Of a DNA stretch of 30,603 nt, positions 16,339 to 27,681 are shown one piece after another. The notes below the pieces were generated by a model. It ran no database searches, was not told where the DNA came from, and was given only the letters and a program-made list of their open reading frames with translations. The position numbers were made by a program, and so were the translations under genes. Origin of the DNA: Candidatus Nanopelagicaceae bacterium. Its GTDB lineage: Bacteria; Actinomycetota; Actinomycetes; Nanopelagicales; Nanopelagicaceae. The DNA lies in assembly GCA_023262125.1 (NCBI GenBank), contig JALRDT010000119.1, positions 1-30,603 on the forward strand. The letters run 5' to 3'. Every line of letters starts with the position of its first letter. Positions within the stretch are counted from its first letter, which is position 1.

Positions 16339-16679
16339 TCATCTTCTCCGCGCAATTTCTTTAACGCATCTTCAAGGATCTTTGTAGCTTCTGCTGGAGT
16401 GCGGCGCTCTTTTACATAAGCAAGGTGAGTTTTATATGGCTCATTCTTAATAGGTGAAGGCGGATTATTTTTATCCTGTCCTGCTGGGAAACCACATCTT
16501 GGGCAATCCCACTCTTCAGGAACTACTACGCCCTCCTCTTGGGCAAATGATGGACGAACTTCGTGTCCATTTGCGCACCAATAAGAAACAACAAATCTTT
16601 CAATAGCTTCGCCGCGTTCGGCTTCGCCCATAGGACCGGCGCCGACACGGCTACCGCGAATTGCGCTTCCACCTGCCAT
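16335..16679 (-). CDS. rbpA: RNA polymerase-binding protein RbpA
   Basis: This 114-residue, actinobacteria-specific protein stabilises the housekeeping sigma factor on RNA polymerase and aids open-complex formation. The N-terminal tail has R-G-S-R-V-G-A-G-P-M-G-E-A. The zinc-binding core shows C35 (Y-W-C), H39 (N-G-H) and C59-P-R-C62. The C-terminal helix T-P-A-E-A-T-K-I-L-E-D-A-L is the sigma-interaction region. It is last in the gapA-pgk-tpiA-secG-rbpA series, joined to secG by a one-nucleotide overlap. This gene is strong evidence for the phylum. Confidence 0.96.
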   Translation of the reverse strand: MAGGSAIRGSRVGAGPMGEAERGEAIERFVVSYWCANGHEVRPSFAQEEGVVVPEEWDCPRCGFPAGQDKNNPPSPIKNEPYKTHLAYVKERRTPAEATKILEDALKKLRGEDD

Positions 16680-16906
16680 TATTTAAGCACCAAACTAAGT
16701 GCAACTACTCCTGCAAACCAAAGTCCACCAACAACGATAGTGATTCGATCAAGGTTGCGCTCAACAACTGAACTGCCGCCATAGGTAGATGAAACTCCAC
16801 CACCGAATAAATCTGAGAGGCCAGAGCCTTTGCCCTTATGAAGAAGAACTAGGAGAACCATCAAGACGCTAGTAATCACTAGCAAGATTGATAGAGCTAA
16901 TACCAT
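16679..16906 (-). CDS. secG: Preprotein translocase subunit SecG
   Basis: This 75-residue membrane protein has two transmembrane helices (about residues 2-22 and 54-74) joined by a cytoplasmic loop with H-K-G-K-G-S-G-L-S-D-L-F-G-G-G, the SecG hallmark. It is the small subunit of the SecYEG channel. AAGGAG lies 8 nt before the ATG. It sits between tpiA and rbpA; the tpiA-secG linkage is common in actinobacteria. The 50-nt gap to tpiA is the longest in this operon and holds only a weak GCGT/ACGC inverted repeat. Confidence 0.94.
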   Translation of the reverse strand: MVLALSILLVITSVLMVLLVLLHKGKGSGLSDLFGGGVSSTYGGSSVVERNLDRITIVVGGLWFAGVVALSLVLK

Positions 16907-16956
16907 TTGAATGACTCCTTGATTATTGCGCGAGACTGCAAATTCTAGCGTGAGAA

Positions 16957-17736
16957 TTACGCGCTTTGCGCCGCATGGAACTTGGCGATTTTCGCAAATT
17001 CCTCAGGATCCAGGCTCGCACCGCCCACCAAAGCGCCATCTACGTCAGGTTGTTTCATAATTTCGACAACATTAGAGGATTTCACTGAGCCCCCATAAAG
17101 TATCCGGCACTTTTCTGCAATTTCATCCGAACCAATTTCTGACATTGCTTGGCGAATAGCTGCACAAACTTCTTGTGCATCATCGGGGGTTGCAGTCTTG
17201 CCAGTACCGATAGCCCACACTGGTTCGTAGGCAATCACGATCTTCTTTAACTCTGGTTTATGAAAACCAGAAAGGCCGGTTTTAACTTGCGCCACCACAT
17301 GCGCAACATGTGTGCCAGCTTCACGAATAGAAAGTTCTTCACCAACGCAGAAAATTGGTGTGATTTCATTATCAAGCGCCGCTTTGATTTTCTTATTGAT
17401 AAGAGCGTCGCTCTCATTGTGAATTGAACGCCGTTCTGAATGGCCAACAGTAACAAAAGAGCAACCAAGTTTTGCCAACATTGAGCCTGAAATATCACCA
17501 GTAAATGCGCCGCTTGCCTCGGGTGATAAGTCTTGCGCACCGTATTGAAGACGGAGACGATCTCCATCTACCAATGTCTGAATTGATCGAATATCTGTAA
17601 ATGGTGGAAGTATCGCGACATCAACTGCGTCGTAATCCTTGTCATCTAATGAGTAGACCAACTTCTGTGCAACTGCAATTGCTTCAAGATGATTTAAATT
17701 CATCTTCCAATTTCCTGCCATTAATGGTTTACGCAT
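16957..17736 (-). CDS. tpiA: Triosephosphate isomerase
   Basis: This 259-residue TIM-barrel enzyme interconverts dihydroxyacetone phosphate and glyceraldehyde-3-phosphate. Catalytic residues are visible as K11 (G-N-W-K-M-N), H99 (V-G-H-S-E-R-R) and E171 ([11 protein letters not shown]). The phosphate-binding loop Y-G-G-S-V-K lies near the C-terminus. An AGGAG Shine-Dalgarno precedes the ATG by 6 nt in the 22-nt gap after pgk. Confidence 0.97.
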   Translation of the reverse strand: MRKPLMAGNWKMNLNHLEAIAVAQKLVYSLDDKDYDAVDVAILPPFTDIRSIQTLVDGDRLRLQYGAQDLSPEASGAFTGDISGSMLAKLGCSFVTVGHSERRSIHNESDALINKKIKAALDNEITPIFCVGEELSIREAGTHVAHVVAQVKTGLSGFHKPELKKIVIAYEPVWAIGTGKTATPDDAQEVCAAIRQAMSEIGSDEIAEKCRILYGGSVKSSNVVEIMKQPDVDGALVGGASLDPEEFAKIAKFHAAQSA

Positions 17737-17758
17737 TTTTCTCTCCTATTGTAAACTG

Positions 17759-18961
17759 TTAAAAACCTAATGCTTTAAGCCCTGGAAGTTCTTTACCTTC
17801 TAAATACTCAAGGGATGCACCGCCGCCAGTTGAGATATAACCGAATTGGTCATCGGCAAAACCTAACTTACGAACCGCTGCTGCTGAGTCTCCGCCACCG
17901 ACTACTGAAATTCCGCCTTTTTGGTGAACTTCGATTAGAGCCTCAGCGACGACTTTGGTTCCGTTAGCAAAATTTGCAAATTCAAATACGCCCATCGGCC
18001 CATTCCAGAAAACAGTCTTGCAACCGATAATTGCATCTGCAAATGCTTTTGCAGATTCTGGCCCAATGTCTAGGCCAAGTTGATCTGAAGGGATTGCATC
18101 TGCGCTGACCAATGTTGGTTTGGCATCAGCCGAGAATTCTGGAGCCACCACAATATCTTTAGGGAGTAAAAGTTGTACACCATTCTTTTCTGCAGTAGCA
18201 AGTAACCCTTTAACGGTATCAAGCATCTCATCTTCGCAAAGTGATTTACCGATTTCTTTGCCTTGAGCTTTTAGGAAGGTAAAGAGCATTCCACCACCGA
18301 TGGCAATGACATCAACTTTACCGAGCAAGTTTTCGATTACAGCTAATTTATCTGAAACTTTGGCGCCACCTAGTACCACTGCGTATGGACGAACTGGATC
18401 TATGGTTAACTTCTTTAATACTTCGACCTCAGCAGCAACTAATACGCCTGCAGCGTTTGGAAGTAGCTTTGGCAAATCAAATACTGATGCGTGCTTACGA
18501 TGAACAGCCCCGAAGCCATCACCAACATAAACATCGGCAAGAGAGGCCAACTGCTTTGCAAACTCTGTGCGCTCTGCTTCATCTTTAGAAGTTTCAGCTG
18601 CTGCATAACGAATGTTTTCAAGAAGGAGAATCTCTCCTGCTTGCAGCGCCGAAGCATTTTCTTGAATTTTAGAATTAACTACAGTGGCTACTGATTCAAA
18701 TTTAATTTCTTTTCCAAGTAGCTCACCAAGTCGCTTTGCAACTGGTGCTAAAGATAGTTCCGGCTTGGCTTCACCTTTAGGTCGACCCAAGTGAGCCGCA
18801 ATAACAATTGATGCACCACCATCAAGGAGTGCTTTAATTGTTGGAAGTGATGCGCGAATTCGTCCATCATCAGTAATAACGTCTTCCTTCAGAGGGACAT
18901 TTAAGTCGCAGCGAAGGAAGACGCGTTTACCGCTGACAGCAAGGTTAGCTAGTGCTGTCAT
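17759..18961 (-). CDS. pgk: Phosphoglycerate kinase
   Basis: This 400-residue monomeric kinase makes ATP from 1,3-bisphosphoglycerate. The N-terminal substrate site appears as [10 protein letters not shown] and H-L-G-R-P-K-G. The nucleotide side has L-G-G-A-K-V-S-D-K and W-N-G-P-M-G-V-F-E, followed by G-G-G-D-S-A-A-A and S-T-G-G-G-A-S-L-E. It starts 6 nt after the gapA stop and precedes tpiA, the standard actinobacterial order. Confidence 0.97.
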   Translation of the reverse strand: MTALANLAVSGKRVFLRCDLNVPLKEDVITDDGRIRASLPTIKALLDGGASIVIAAHLGRPKGEAKPELSLAPVAKRLGELLGKEIKFESVATVVNSKIQENASALQAGEILLLENIRYAAAETSKDEAERTEFAKQLASLADVYVGDGFGAVHRKHASVFDLPKLLPNAAGVLVAAEVEVLKKLTIDPVRPYAVVLGGAKVSDKLAVIENLLGKVDVIAIGGGMLFTFLKAQGKEIGKSLCEDEMLDTVKGLLATAEKNGVQLLLPKDIVVAPEFSADAKPTLVSADAIPSDQLGLDIGPESAKAFADAIIGCKTVFWNGPMGVFEFANFANGTKVVAEALIEVHQKGGISVVGGGDSAAAVRKLGFADDQFGYISTGGGASLEYLEGKELPGLKALGF

Positions 18962-18967
18962 CAGAAA

Positions 18968-19978
<1,011 letters not shown>

Positions 19979-20000
19979 TTAGGTGATTACCTTTCACATG

Positions 20001-20056
20001 AAAAAAACCCAGCTAATTTGTAGATAGGGCTGAAACCTAGAATCCACAACGCTGGG
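20001..20056 (-). terminator. Intrinsic terminator / candidate attenuator in the gapA leader
   Basis: On the minus strand a long stem-loop is built from CCCAGC (20056-20051) with GCTGGG (20013-20008), TTGTGGA with TCTACAA (one G-U pair) and TAGG with CCTA. It is followed at once by seven T (20007-20001). It could end transcripts arriving from whiA, or, since the promoter candidate lies upstream of it, attenuate gapA itself. Confidence 0.68.
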
Positions 20057-20066
20057 GTACGTCCAT

Positions 20067-20095
20067 AGCCTATCGCAGGCTGGTCCAATAGTTAA
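20067..20095 (-). promoter_or_regulatory. Candidate gapA promoter with palindrome over the -10
   Basis: Read on the minus strand, TTAACT (20095-20090), a 17-nt spacer and TAGGCT (20072-20067) form a plausible promoter. The start would be near 20060, just before the attenuator stem. A perfect inverted repeat, AGCCT-GCGAT-AGGCT (20081-20067), overlaps the -10 and could be a repressor site. No regulator is identified. Confidence 0.4.
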
Positions 20096-20098
20096 GTT

Positions 20099-21076
20099 CT
20101 AGTTAAGTAAGTCTGGCGATAATCCAGCCTCAGTATCGGGAATTCCAAGCTCTGCCGCGCGTTTATCGGCCATCGCTAGAAGGCGACGGATTCGTCCAGC
20201 AATTGCATCCTTAGTCATTGGTGGAGTTGCAAGTGAACCCAACTCTTCTAATGATGCTTGACCATGATTTATGCGAAGCTCTCCAGCTTCTTTCAAATGA
20301 TCTGGAATTGTATCTCCCAAAATTTCCATTGCACGTTGTACTCGAGCAGATGCCGCAACTGCTGCGCGTGCACTTCTTCTCAAATTTGCATCATCAAAAT
20401 TTGCTAAGCGATTTGCGGTCGCGCGAACTTCACGGCGCATTCGTCTTTCTTCCCAAGCCATTACTGATTCATGTGCACCGAAGCGAGTTAATAAAGCACC
20501 GATTGCATCTCCATCGCGAATTACAACGCGATCTACACCGCGAACTTCGCGAGCTTTTGCCGAAATACCAAGACGACGCGCAGCTCCTACTAATGCCAAT
20601 GCTGCTTCGGGACCTGGACAAGTAATTTCAAGTGAAGAAGATCTGCCAGGTTCAGTTAAAGAGCCATGTGCAATAAATGCACCTCTCCATGCAGCTTCCG
20701 CATCACAGATTGGACCATTAACAACCTGAGGTGGCAGGCCTCGAATAGGACGATTATGCGAATCTACTAATCCTGTTTGACGAGCTAGCGCTTCTCCATC
20801 TTCAATTACTCGAATTACATATCGCGAACCTTTTCGAAGACCCGAAGATGAAATAACTGCTAAATCTGAATCATGTCCGTATAAATCTGAGATATCTTTA
20901 CGAAGACGGCGAGCACTTTGAGCTGCATCTAATTCAACTTCAACCACTATTTTTCCAGCAGCTATATGTAGCCCACCTGCAAAACGAACTAACGCCGAAA
21001 CCTCTGCCTTACGACAGCAGGGTTTGGTAATTGCTAGACGAGTTAACTCATCTTTTAAGCTGGAAGTCATTGCCAT
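20099..21076 (-). CDS. whiA: WhiA DNA-binding regulator
   Basis: This 325-residue WhiA protein has an N-terminal LAGLIDADG-like domain without nuclease function ([21 protein letters not shown] near residues 18-37) and a C-terminal helix-turn-helix ([25 protein letters not shown]). WhiA regulates sporulation-linked division genes in Streptomyces and affects division in other Gram-positive bacteria; its role in a non-sporulating cell is unclear. The opening M-A-M-T matches family starts. It follows yvcK by 18 nt. Confidence 0.96.
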   Translation of the reverse strand: MAMTSSLKDELTRLAITKPCCRKAEVSALVRFAGGLHIAAGKIVVEVELDAAQSARRLRKDISDLYGHDSDLAVISSSGLRKGSRYVIRVIEDGEALARQTGLVDSHNRPIRGLPPQVVNGPICDAEAAWRGAFIAHGSLTEPGRSSSLEITCPGPEAALALVGAARRLGISAKAREVRGVDRVVIRDGDAIGALLTRFGAHESVMAWEERRMRREVRATANRLANFDDANLRRSARAAVAASARVQRAMEILGDTIPDHLKEAGELRINHGQASLEELGSLATPPMTKDAIAGRIRRLLAMADKRAAELGIPDTEAGLSPDLLN

Positions 21077-21094
21077 ATGTGTCGTTATTCAACC

Positions 21095-22060
21095 TTAATT
21101 ATCGAAATTTTTCTCAAAAATTCGGCGAAAAATAGAATTTAATTTAGAAATATCGTGATGAATTGCGCCTGGAGCACGTCTTACATCTGACAAAATCAAC
21201 TTCCCACCTAAACCATCAACCACTGCTTCAAGGTTCTGATGGTCACGAATTCCAGATGAGTCAGCGATAACGTAATCAAATCTCAAAGATGGTGCATATT
21301 CATTTAATAGTTGCAAATGCTCTTCAGGTGTGTAACCTGCAAATTCATCTCCTGCAACAGATGGATGAGCATCTAAATTTAGAAGGATTATTTTCTTTGC
21401 ATCGCTTGCACAAAGAGCATCTCTTTGTGCCGGAACCATCAAATGGGGAAGCACCGATGTCAACCAAGAACCCGGTCCCATAGAAATGAAATCTGCATCT
21501 TCAATCGCTCTAATAACTTCTGGGCGAGCAGGCGGATTCTCTGGAATTATTCGAATGGATTCTAAACGTCCCTTAGCAGTTGCAACTTCTTTTTGACCTC
21601 GAACCACAATGCGCCCAACAGAGGTTTGAAAAGTTCCTTCTATATCAAGTGGTTGAGCTGCCATTGGCAATACCCGTCCAACTACTCTAAGCAAAGTTCC
21701 TACTCGATCTAATCCAGCAACAAAATCTCCATCGCGATCCCAAAGCGCAGTTAATAAGAGATTTCCCACGGTGTGTTGATTTAAATGGCCTTCACTCGTA
21801 AAACGATATTGAAGGATTTCAGCCCAACTTCTACCCCAGTCATCATCAGAACAGAGTGCAGTTAGCGCCATTCTTAAATCTCCAGGTGGCAAAATTTCAA
21901 ATTCTTCCCTAAGCCTTCCACTAGAACCGCCATTATCTGCAACGGTAACGACGGCTGTAATTTGATGGGTCAATTGTCTTAGTGCACTTAAAGTTGCAGC
22001 TAAGCCATGACCGCCACCTAGTGCAACAACTTTAGGTGTTGAAAAATCTAATTGGGTCAT
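21095..22060 (-). CDS. yvcK: YvcK/GlmR family protein (UPF0052/CofD-like)
   Basis: This 321-residue protein has a Rossmann-like CofD fold. It shows the family's G-G-G-H-G-L-A (about 15-21), V-A-D-N-G-G-S-S-G-R-L-R and N-L-L-L-T-A-L motifs, with G-P-G-S-W-L-T-S-V-L-P-H in the second half. YvcK/GlmR binds UDP-N-acetylglucosamine and tunes carbon flow to cell-wall precursors in Bacillus, and its mycobacterial homologue CuvA acts similarly. It sits in the conserved rapZ-yvcK-whiA cluster, 6 nt after rapZ. Confidence 0.95.
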   Translation of the reverse strand: MTQLDFSTPKVVALGGGHGLAATLSALRQLTHQITAVVTVADNGGSSGRLREEFEILPPGDLRMALTALCSDDDWGRSWAEILQYRFTSEGHLNQHTVGNLLLTALWDRDGDFVAGLDRVGTLLRVVGRVLPMAAQPLDIEGTFQTSVGRIVVRGQKEVATAKGRLESIRIIPENPPARPEVIRAIEDADFISMGPGSWLTSVLPHLMVPAQRDALCASDAKKIILLNLDAHPSVAGDEFAGYTPEEHLQLLNEYAPSLRFDYVIADSSGIRDHQNLEAVVDGLGGKLILSDVRRAPGAIHHDISKLNSIFRRIFEKNFDN

Positions 22061-22066
22061 GCCAAC

Positions 22067-22924
22067 TTATTCTCTACCGACATCTCTATGGACAGCATGA
22101 GCCTCAATTACAAAATCACTCTTCATCGCAGAAAGTTGTTTGGCTAGTTCTTCCGCAATTGCAACACTTCTATGTTTGCCACCGGTGCAACCAACTGCAA
22201 GGGTGATGTACTTTTTCCCTTCGCGCAGATAACCACTACTCATTTTCTTCAACAAAGTTGCATAGCTAGAGATTGTTTCGCTGACACCATCTTGGGATAA
22301 TACATATTCGCTGACATCAGAATTCTGTCCATTCTTAGGTCGTAACTCAGGAATCCAATGAGGATTTGGGATAAATCGACAATCTAAAACTAAATCAGAA
22401 TCGACTGGGATTCCATATTTATAACCAAAACTCAAAACATTAATTCGAACTCCAGAAGCGCCATCACTCTTAAAAAATTCATTAATGCGCTTTTCTAGTT
22501 GGTGAACATTTAAATTACTCGTATCAATTACTTGATCAGCGTCAGCTCGAAATTCTTCTAGTCGAGCACGCTCTTTAATAATTCCATCGACAATGCGGCC
22601 ATTTCCTTGAAGTGGATGTGGTCGTCTAGTGGATTCAAATCTTTGAACTAGTGCTTGATCTGAAGCATCTAGGAATAGCATTCGGTAATTAATTCCAGCC
22701 CCGCGTAATTCTTTAATTGAACTGCTTAAATCATCAAAATATTTACCAGTTCGGACATCAACCACCACAGCAATGCGTGGCGAATCTGATGCTTGCACAA
22801 GTCCAAGTAATAGCGCTGGCGGCAGATTATCAACCACATACCAGCCTGAATCTTCTAGCGCATGCGCTACGGTTGAACGCCCAGCCCCAGACATTCCGGT
22901 TAGAAGGAGTAATTCGTTACTCAT
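22067..22924 (-). CDS. rapZ: RapZ-like nucleotide-binding protein (YvcJ family)
   Basis: This 285-residue P-loop protein has Walker A G-M-S-G-A-G-R-S-T (about 9-17) and V-V-D-N-L-P-P-A-L-L. The C-terminal sensor domain carries G-C-T-G-G-K-H-R-S-V. In E. coli the homologue is an RNA adaptor in amino-sugar regulation. In Gram-positive bacteria it hydrolyses nucleotides and its target is unclear, so the symbol denotes family only. It starts 21 nt after uvrC with GGAAG 8 nt upstream. Confidence 0.94.
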   Translation of the reverse strand: MSNELLLLTGMSGAGRSTVAHALEDSGWYVVDNLPPALLLGLVQASDSPRIAVVVDVRTGKYFDDLSSSIKELRGAGINYRMLFLDASDQALVQRFESTRRPHPLQGNGRIVDGIIKERARLEEFRADADQVIDTSNLNVHQLEKRINEFFKSDGASGVRINVLSFGYKYGIPVDSDLVLDCRFIPNPHWIPELRPKNGQNSDVSEYVLSQDGVSETISSYATLLKKMSSGYLREGKKYITLAVGCTGGKHRSVAIAEELAKQLSAMKSDFVIEAHAVHRDVGRE

Positions 22925-22945
22925 GCTGACATCTTCCAGTATCTG

Positions 22946-24823
22946 TCAAGCATCTTTAATTTCACCCGTTTCCATATCTAATGAGACTGGTTGCTGCGCT
23001 AAGTGGGAAGAAATCGCTTGAGCTAAGCGCTCTCCGATTCCAGGGGTCTTTGCAATTTCCTCAATTGACGCTTTTCTTATTGCAGATACAGAACCAAATC
23101 GGTCCAATAGCGCTGCGCGTCTAGTTGGCCCCAAGTCATCAATCTCATCTAAGAGAGATTCGAGCATAATCTTTGATCTTCGAGAACGATGAAAGGTTAT
23201 TGCGAAGCGATGAGCCTCGTCTCTAACTCGCTGTAGAAGATATAAGCCTTCACTATTTCTAGGCAAAATTATTGGATCTGGATTACCAGGTAACCAGATC
23301 TCCTCTAATCTTTTTGCCAAACCCACAACAGCAATATCAGTAATACCTAATTCCAAAAGAGCGCGTTCGGCAGCTGCGACCTGCTGAGCGCCACCATCAA
23401 CCACAATCAAATTTGGTGCATAAGCAAATTTTCCGGCCACCTCACCGATTTCTACATTTTGATCAGAAATCCAACGTTTCATGCGCCTTGAGATCACTTG
23501 ATGCATGGCTCTGGTGTCATCATTAGCAGTACTTGTTTCGATAATAAATCTACGATAATCACTCTTCTTAATTTGTCCATCTTCGAAAACGACCATCGAA
23601 GCTACGACTGTGGTTCCGGAGGTATTTGAAATATCAAAGCATTCAATTCTAAGTGGCGCACCATCTAGAGCTAGCGCTTCCTGTATTTGAGTTAGGGCTT
23701 TACCGCTTACTGCGGCATCATTTGCGCGCTTAGAAAGATATTGAATAAGTGAATAACGAGCATTTCGTTCCACCGTCTGTGAAAGTTCTAACTTTTCGCC
23801 CCGTTGCGGAACTCTAATTTCTACTTTAGCGCCGCGAAGTTCTGACAGAAATTGCGCCAAACCTTGATCCACTTGACGATTAATGATCAACTCCGCGGGA
23901 ATCTCTTCTTCCGAATAGATATTTACTATAAAGGGAGTCAATTCATCTTCGCCTTCGAGAATCTCATTTTGATTTAAAATCCAGCTTCTTGAACCTCTAA
24001 TTGATCCCGCTCTAATTTTAAAAATTGAGGCCGCGGTATGTAATCCTTCCGTGTAAAGCGAAATTACATCTGCATTAATTGTTTCTGATAACGCAGCATC
24101 ATTGGACTCTTGGGCAGTGTTTAAAGCGTTCACTTGATCGCGCAACCTGGCTGCTCGCTCATACTCTTCATTAGCCGCAGCTTCTGCCATCTCTCGTTCT
24201 AAAATCGCAACTAAATCAGTATTTCCACTTGATAAGAATTTATCTAATTTTTGAGCTAGCTCCTTATGCTCTGCTTCTGATACCCAACCGACGCAAGGTG
24301 CAGCACATTTTCCGATATCGCCTAGGAGACACTGTCTCTTACTTATCTTTGCGCGTTCGAAATTTCCTGCTGAACAACTTCGAACTGGAAAAACTTTCAA
24401 CAATGTATCGTGAGTTGTTCGCAGTGCCCATGCTTGAATATACGGACCGTAATATTTAATGCCTTTTCGCTTCTCTTGTCGAGTAATGAACAATCTTGGA
24501 TACTTATCATTGATTGTAAGCGCTAAGTAAGGGTAAGACTTATCGTCGCGGAAGCGGACATTAAATGGTGGTTTAAATTGTTTTATCCATGTATATTCCA
24601 ATTGCAGCGCTTCAACTTCTCCACTGACTATTGTCCAATCACATCTGACTGCTTCTGAAACCATTCGATCAGTACGTTCAGCAAGTCCGCTTAAGAAATA
24701 AGAAGTGAGTCGATTTTTTAAATTGATTGCTTTACCCACATACAAGACTCGATCGTCCTTATCGAAAAATCGATATACCCCTGGTTCGGTTGGAATATTT
24801 TCCGGGCGGAATTTTGCCGGCAT
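22946..24823 (-). CDS. uvrC: UvrABC system protein C (excision endonuclease)
   Basis: This 625-residue nuclease makes both incisions in nucleotide excision repair. Domains in order are a GIY-YIG nuclease (P-G-V-Y-R-F then V-L-Y-V-G-K-A, residues 14-33), a cysteine-containing stretch (C-L-L-G-D-I-G-K-C-A-A-P-C), a UVR motif (about 200-235), the RNase H-like domain (E-C-F-D-I-S-N-T-S-G and V-V-D-G-G), and C-terminal helix-hairpin-helix repeats (G-P-T-R-R-A-A-L and T-P-G-I-G-E-R-L-A). It begins 2 nt after the uvrA stop, making a contiguous uvrB-uvrA-uvrC run. Confidence 0.97.
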   Translation of the reverse strand: MPAKFRPENIPTEPGVYRFFDKDDRVLYVGKAINLKNRLTSYFLSGLAERTDRMVSEAVRCDWTIVSGEVEALQLEYTWIKQFKPPFNVRFRDDKSYPYLALTINDKYPRLFITRQEKRKGIKYYGPYIQAWALRTTHDTLLKVFPVRSCSAGNFERAKISKRQCLLGDIGKCAAPCVGWVSEAEHKELAQKLDKFLSSGNTDLVAILEREMAEAAANEEYERAARLRDQVNALNTAQESNDAALSETINADVISLYTEGLHTAASIFKIRAGSIRGSRSWILNQNEILEGEDELTPFIVNIYSEEEIPAELIINRQVDQGLAQFLSELRGAKVEIRVPQRGEKLELSQTVERNARYSLIQYLSKRANDAAVSGKALTQIQEALALDGAPLRIECFDISNTSGTTVVASMVVFEDGQIKKSDYRRFIIETSTANDDTRAMHQVISRRMKRWISDQNVEIGEVAGKFAYAPNLIVVDGGAQQVAAAERALLELGITDIAVVGLAKRLEEIWLPGNPDPIILPRNSEGLYLLQRVRDEAHRFAITFHRSRRSKIMLESLLDEIDDLGPTRRAALLDRFGSVSAIRKASIEEIAKTPGIGERLAQAISSHLAQQPVSLDMETGEIKDA

Positions 24824-24825
24824 CG

Positions 24826-27681
24826 CTACTTCTTCTTTACTGCCTTTGATGATTTTCTATTTGTTGAAAGGATTTCTTTAACAAATTTACCTGTATAACT
24901 TGAGGCAACTTTTGCAACTTCTTCTGGCGTACCTTGTGCTACAACAGTGCCGCCTCGGAAGCCACCTTCGGGACCCATATCAATGATCCAGTCTGCACTT
25001 TTGATAACGTCCAAGTTATGTTCAATAACTACAACAGTATTACCAGTATCAACTAAACGATTAAGCACAACGAGTAACTTGCTTACATCTTCAAAATGCA
25101 ACCCGGTGGTTGGCTCATCTAGAACGTAAATTGTTCGGCCAGTTGAGCGACGTTGAAGTTCGGTTGCTAGTTTCACACGTTGCGCTTCTCCACCTGAAAG
25201 CGTAGGAGCTGATTGTCCTAATCGAACATACCCCAATCCAACATCGCAAAGCGTTTTTAAATAACGGGCAATTGTTGGAACAGATTCGAAGAAATTGTGC
25301 GCTTCTTCAATTGGCATATCCAAAACATCAGCAATGGTTTTACCTTTGTAGTGAACTTCTAGAGTTTCCCGGTTATATCTAGCGCCGTGGCATACTTCGC
25401 AAGGCACATAAACATCTGGTAAGAAGTTCATTTCAATTGTTATTGTTCCGTCGCCAGAACAATTCTCACAACGACCACCTTTGACGTTAAAACTAAATCT
25501 ACCTTGTTGGTATCCACGTACTTTTGCCTCTGTTGTTTCTGCAAATAACGCTCGCACCTTGTCGAAAACTCCGGTATATGTAGCTGGATTTGATCTTGGA
25601 GTTCTTCCAATCGGTGACTGATCGACGTGAACTATTTTATCTAAATTATCAATTCCGGTAACAGTTCTATGACGACCTGGAACTTGACGAGCGCCATTTA
25701 ACTTATTTGCAAGAGCTACATAAAGAATGTCATTAACCAACGTAGATTTTCCAGAACCGGATACTCCAGTCACAGCGACAAAGAGACCTAATGGAATTTC
25801 AACATCGATATCTTTTAAGTTGTTTTCTTTTGCTCCTTTAACAGTCAATTTGCGCTTTGGGTTGATTGGTCTACGTCTGCTTGGAATTTCTATCGCTTTA
25901 CGGCCAGATAAATAAGCACCCGTAATAGAATCTTTATTACTAATTAGTTCTTCATATGGTCCGCTAACGACTACATGTCCCCCGTGTTCGCCAGCTCCTG
26001 GTCCAATATCGACGACCCAATCTGCGGTACGAATAGTTTCTTCGTCATGTTCGACCACAATCAAGGTATTTCCCAAATTGCGAAGGCGAGTTAACGTATC
26101 GATTAATCGCCTGTTATCTCTTTGATGCAATCCAATGCTTGGTTCATCAAGAACATATAAGACACCAACAAGCCCGGAACCTATTTGAGTAGCCAATCTA
26201 ATTCGTTGAGCTTCGCCACCCGACAATGAACCCGCAGCGCGCGACAGAGTCAGGTAATCAAGTCCAACATCTAGCAAAAATCCCATGCGCTCATGTACCT
26301 CTTTGAGGACGCGTTCTGCGATCTTTGCTTCACGAGCATTTAACTTAATATTTTTAAGGAAGTTTGCACATTCATCAAGCGAAAGCTCACAAACCTCATA
26401 AATTGACTTACCACCAATCGTTACAGCGAGTATTTCTGGTTTTAATCGAGCACCTTTGCAGATTTGGCAAGGAGTCTCGCGCATAAATGATTCGTATTTG
26501 TCTCGGGAATAATCACTATCAGTCTCTCCATGCTTACGCTCGATAAACGGAATGACTCCTTCATAGCCGGTGGCATAAATACGGTCACGGCCATAACGAT
26601 TCTTATATTTAACTTTCAATTCGTAGTCATAACCGTGAAGAACTGCATCTTTAGCCTTTTCAGAAAGTTTCTTCCAAGGCGTATCCAATGAAAATTTCAA
26701 ATCCTTTGCAAGAGTTTCAAGAAGACGCATGAAATACTCACTACCGCTGCTAGAGGACCATAAGGAGATTGCACCTTCATTGATTGAGATTGAATCGTCA
26801 GGAATTACTAATTCAGGATCAACCTCTAATTTATTGCCAAGGCCTGTGCATTCTGGACATGCGCCAAAGGGTGAGTTAAATGAGAATGAACGCGGTTCAA
26901 GTTCCTCAAATGATAGACCGCACTCATGGCAAGCTAAATGTTCGGAGTAAGTTAGCTCTTCCTTATCAATTACATCTAAAACTACTATTCCATTGCCTAG
27001 CTTTAATGCAGTTTCAATTGAGTCTGTAATTCGAGATTTAGATTCTGGTTTTACTTGGAGGCGATCAACCACAATTTCAATTGTGTGCTTCTCTTGCTTC
27101 TTTAATTTCGGAGGCTCAGCTAATTGAATTACTTTTCCATCAACACGTGCTCTTGAAAAGCCTTGAGTGATTAGCTCCTGCCAAACGTCAGCGAACTCAC
27201 CTTTGCGGGCTCTGACCATAGGAGCAAGTACTTGAAATTTGGTGCCGGCAGGTAAATCCAAAATTTGGTCCACGATAGCTTGCGGGGTTTGCCTTGCAAC
27301 TTCTTTGCCACAATTTGGGCAGTGCGGTCTTCCTGCTCTTGCGAAGAGTAAACGCAAGTAATCATAAACTTCAGTGATCGTTCCGACCGTAGATCTTGGA
27401 TTTCGATTCGTTGATTTCTGGTCTATAGAGACTGCTGGCGATAAACCTTCGATAAAATCAACATCTGGTTTATCCATTTGTCCCAAGAACTGCCGGGCGT
27501 ATGCCGAGAGTGATTCAACATAACGGCGCTGACCTTCTGCAAAAATTGTGTCAAAAGCTAAAGAAGATTTACCAGATCCAGAAAGGCCCGTAAAAACGAC
27601 TAATGAATTTCGTGGTAATTCAAGCGAAACATTCTTTAGGTTATGTTCGCGAGCACCGCGGATTACCAAATGTTCTGCCAC
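24826..27681 (-). CDS. uvrA: UvrABC system protein A (damage-recognition ATPase)
   Basis: This 951-residue UvrA has two ABC ATPase modules. Walker A motifs are G-L-S-G-S-G-K-S-S (32-40) and G-V-S-G-S-G-K-S-T (second half). Both modules have L-S-G-G-E-A-Q-R signatures and L-D-E-P Walker B motifs. Zinc-module cysteines appear as C-P-N-C, C-H-E-C...C-P-E-C and C-E-N-C...C-E-V-C. The start is GTG, giving [15 protein letters not shown], the usual UvrA opening. It follows the uvrB stop with no spacer. Length is normal. Confidence 0.98.
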   Translation of the reverse strand: MAEHLVIRGAREHNLKNVSLELPRNSLVVFTGLSGSGKSSLAFDTIFAEGQRRYVESLSAYARQFLGQMDKPDVDFIEGLSPAVSIDQKSTNRNPRSTVGTITEVYDYLRLLFARAGRPHCPNCGKEVARQTPQAIVDQILDLPAGTKFQVLAPMVRARKGEFADVWQELITQGFSRARVDGKVIQLAEPPKLKKQEKHTIEIVVDRLQVKPESKSRITDSIETALKLGNGIVVLDVIDKEELTYSEHLACHECGLSFEELEPRSFSFNSPFGACPECTGLGNKLEVDPELVIPDDSISINEGAISLWSSSSGSEYFMRLLETLAKDLKFSLDTPWKKLSEKAKDAVLHGYDYELKVKYKNRYGRDRIYATGYEGVIPFIERKHGETDSDYSRDKYESFMRETPCQICKGARLKPEILAVTIGGKSIYEVCELSLDECANFLKNIKLNAREAKIAERVLKEVHERMGFLLDVGLDYLTLSRAAGSLSGGEAQRIRLATQIGSGLVGVLYVLDEPSIGLHQRDNRRLIDTLTRLRNLGNTLIVVEHDEETIRTADWVVDIGPGAGEHGGHVVVSGPYEELISNKDSITGAYLSGRKAIEIPSRRRPINPKRKLTVKGAKENNLKDIDVEIPLGLFVAVTGVSGSGKSTLVNDILYVALANKLNGARQVPGRHRTVTGIDNLDKIVHVDQSPIGRTPRSNPATYTGVFDKVRALFAETTEAKVRGYQQGRFSFNVKGGRCENCSGDGTITIEMNFLPDVYVPCEVCHGARYNRETLEVHYKGKTIADVLDMPIEEAHNFFESVPTIARYLKTLCDVGLGYVRLGQSAPTLSGGEAQRVKLATELQRRSTGRTIYVLDEPTTGLHFEDVSKLLVVLNRLVDTGNTVVVIEHNLDVIKSADWIIDMGPEGGFRGGTVVAQGTPEEVAKVASSYTGKFVKEILSTNRKSSKAVKKK

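Noticed and set aside
20037..20052. DnaA-box-like TTGTGGATT near gapA
   Set aside because: It is a single imperfect match that forms one arm of the terminator stem, with no second box or AT-rich unwinding region, so there is no origin evidence.
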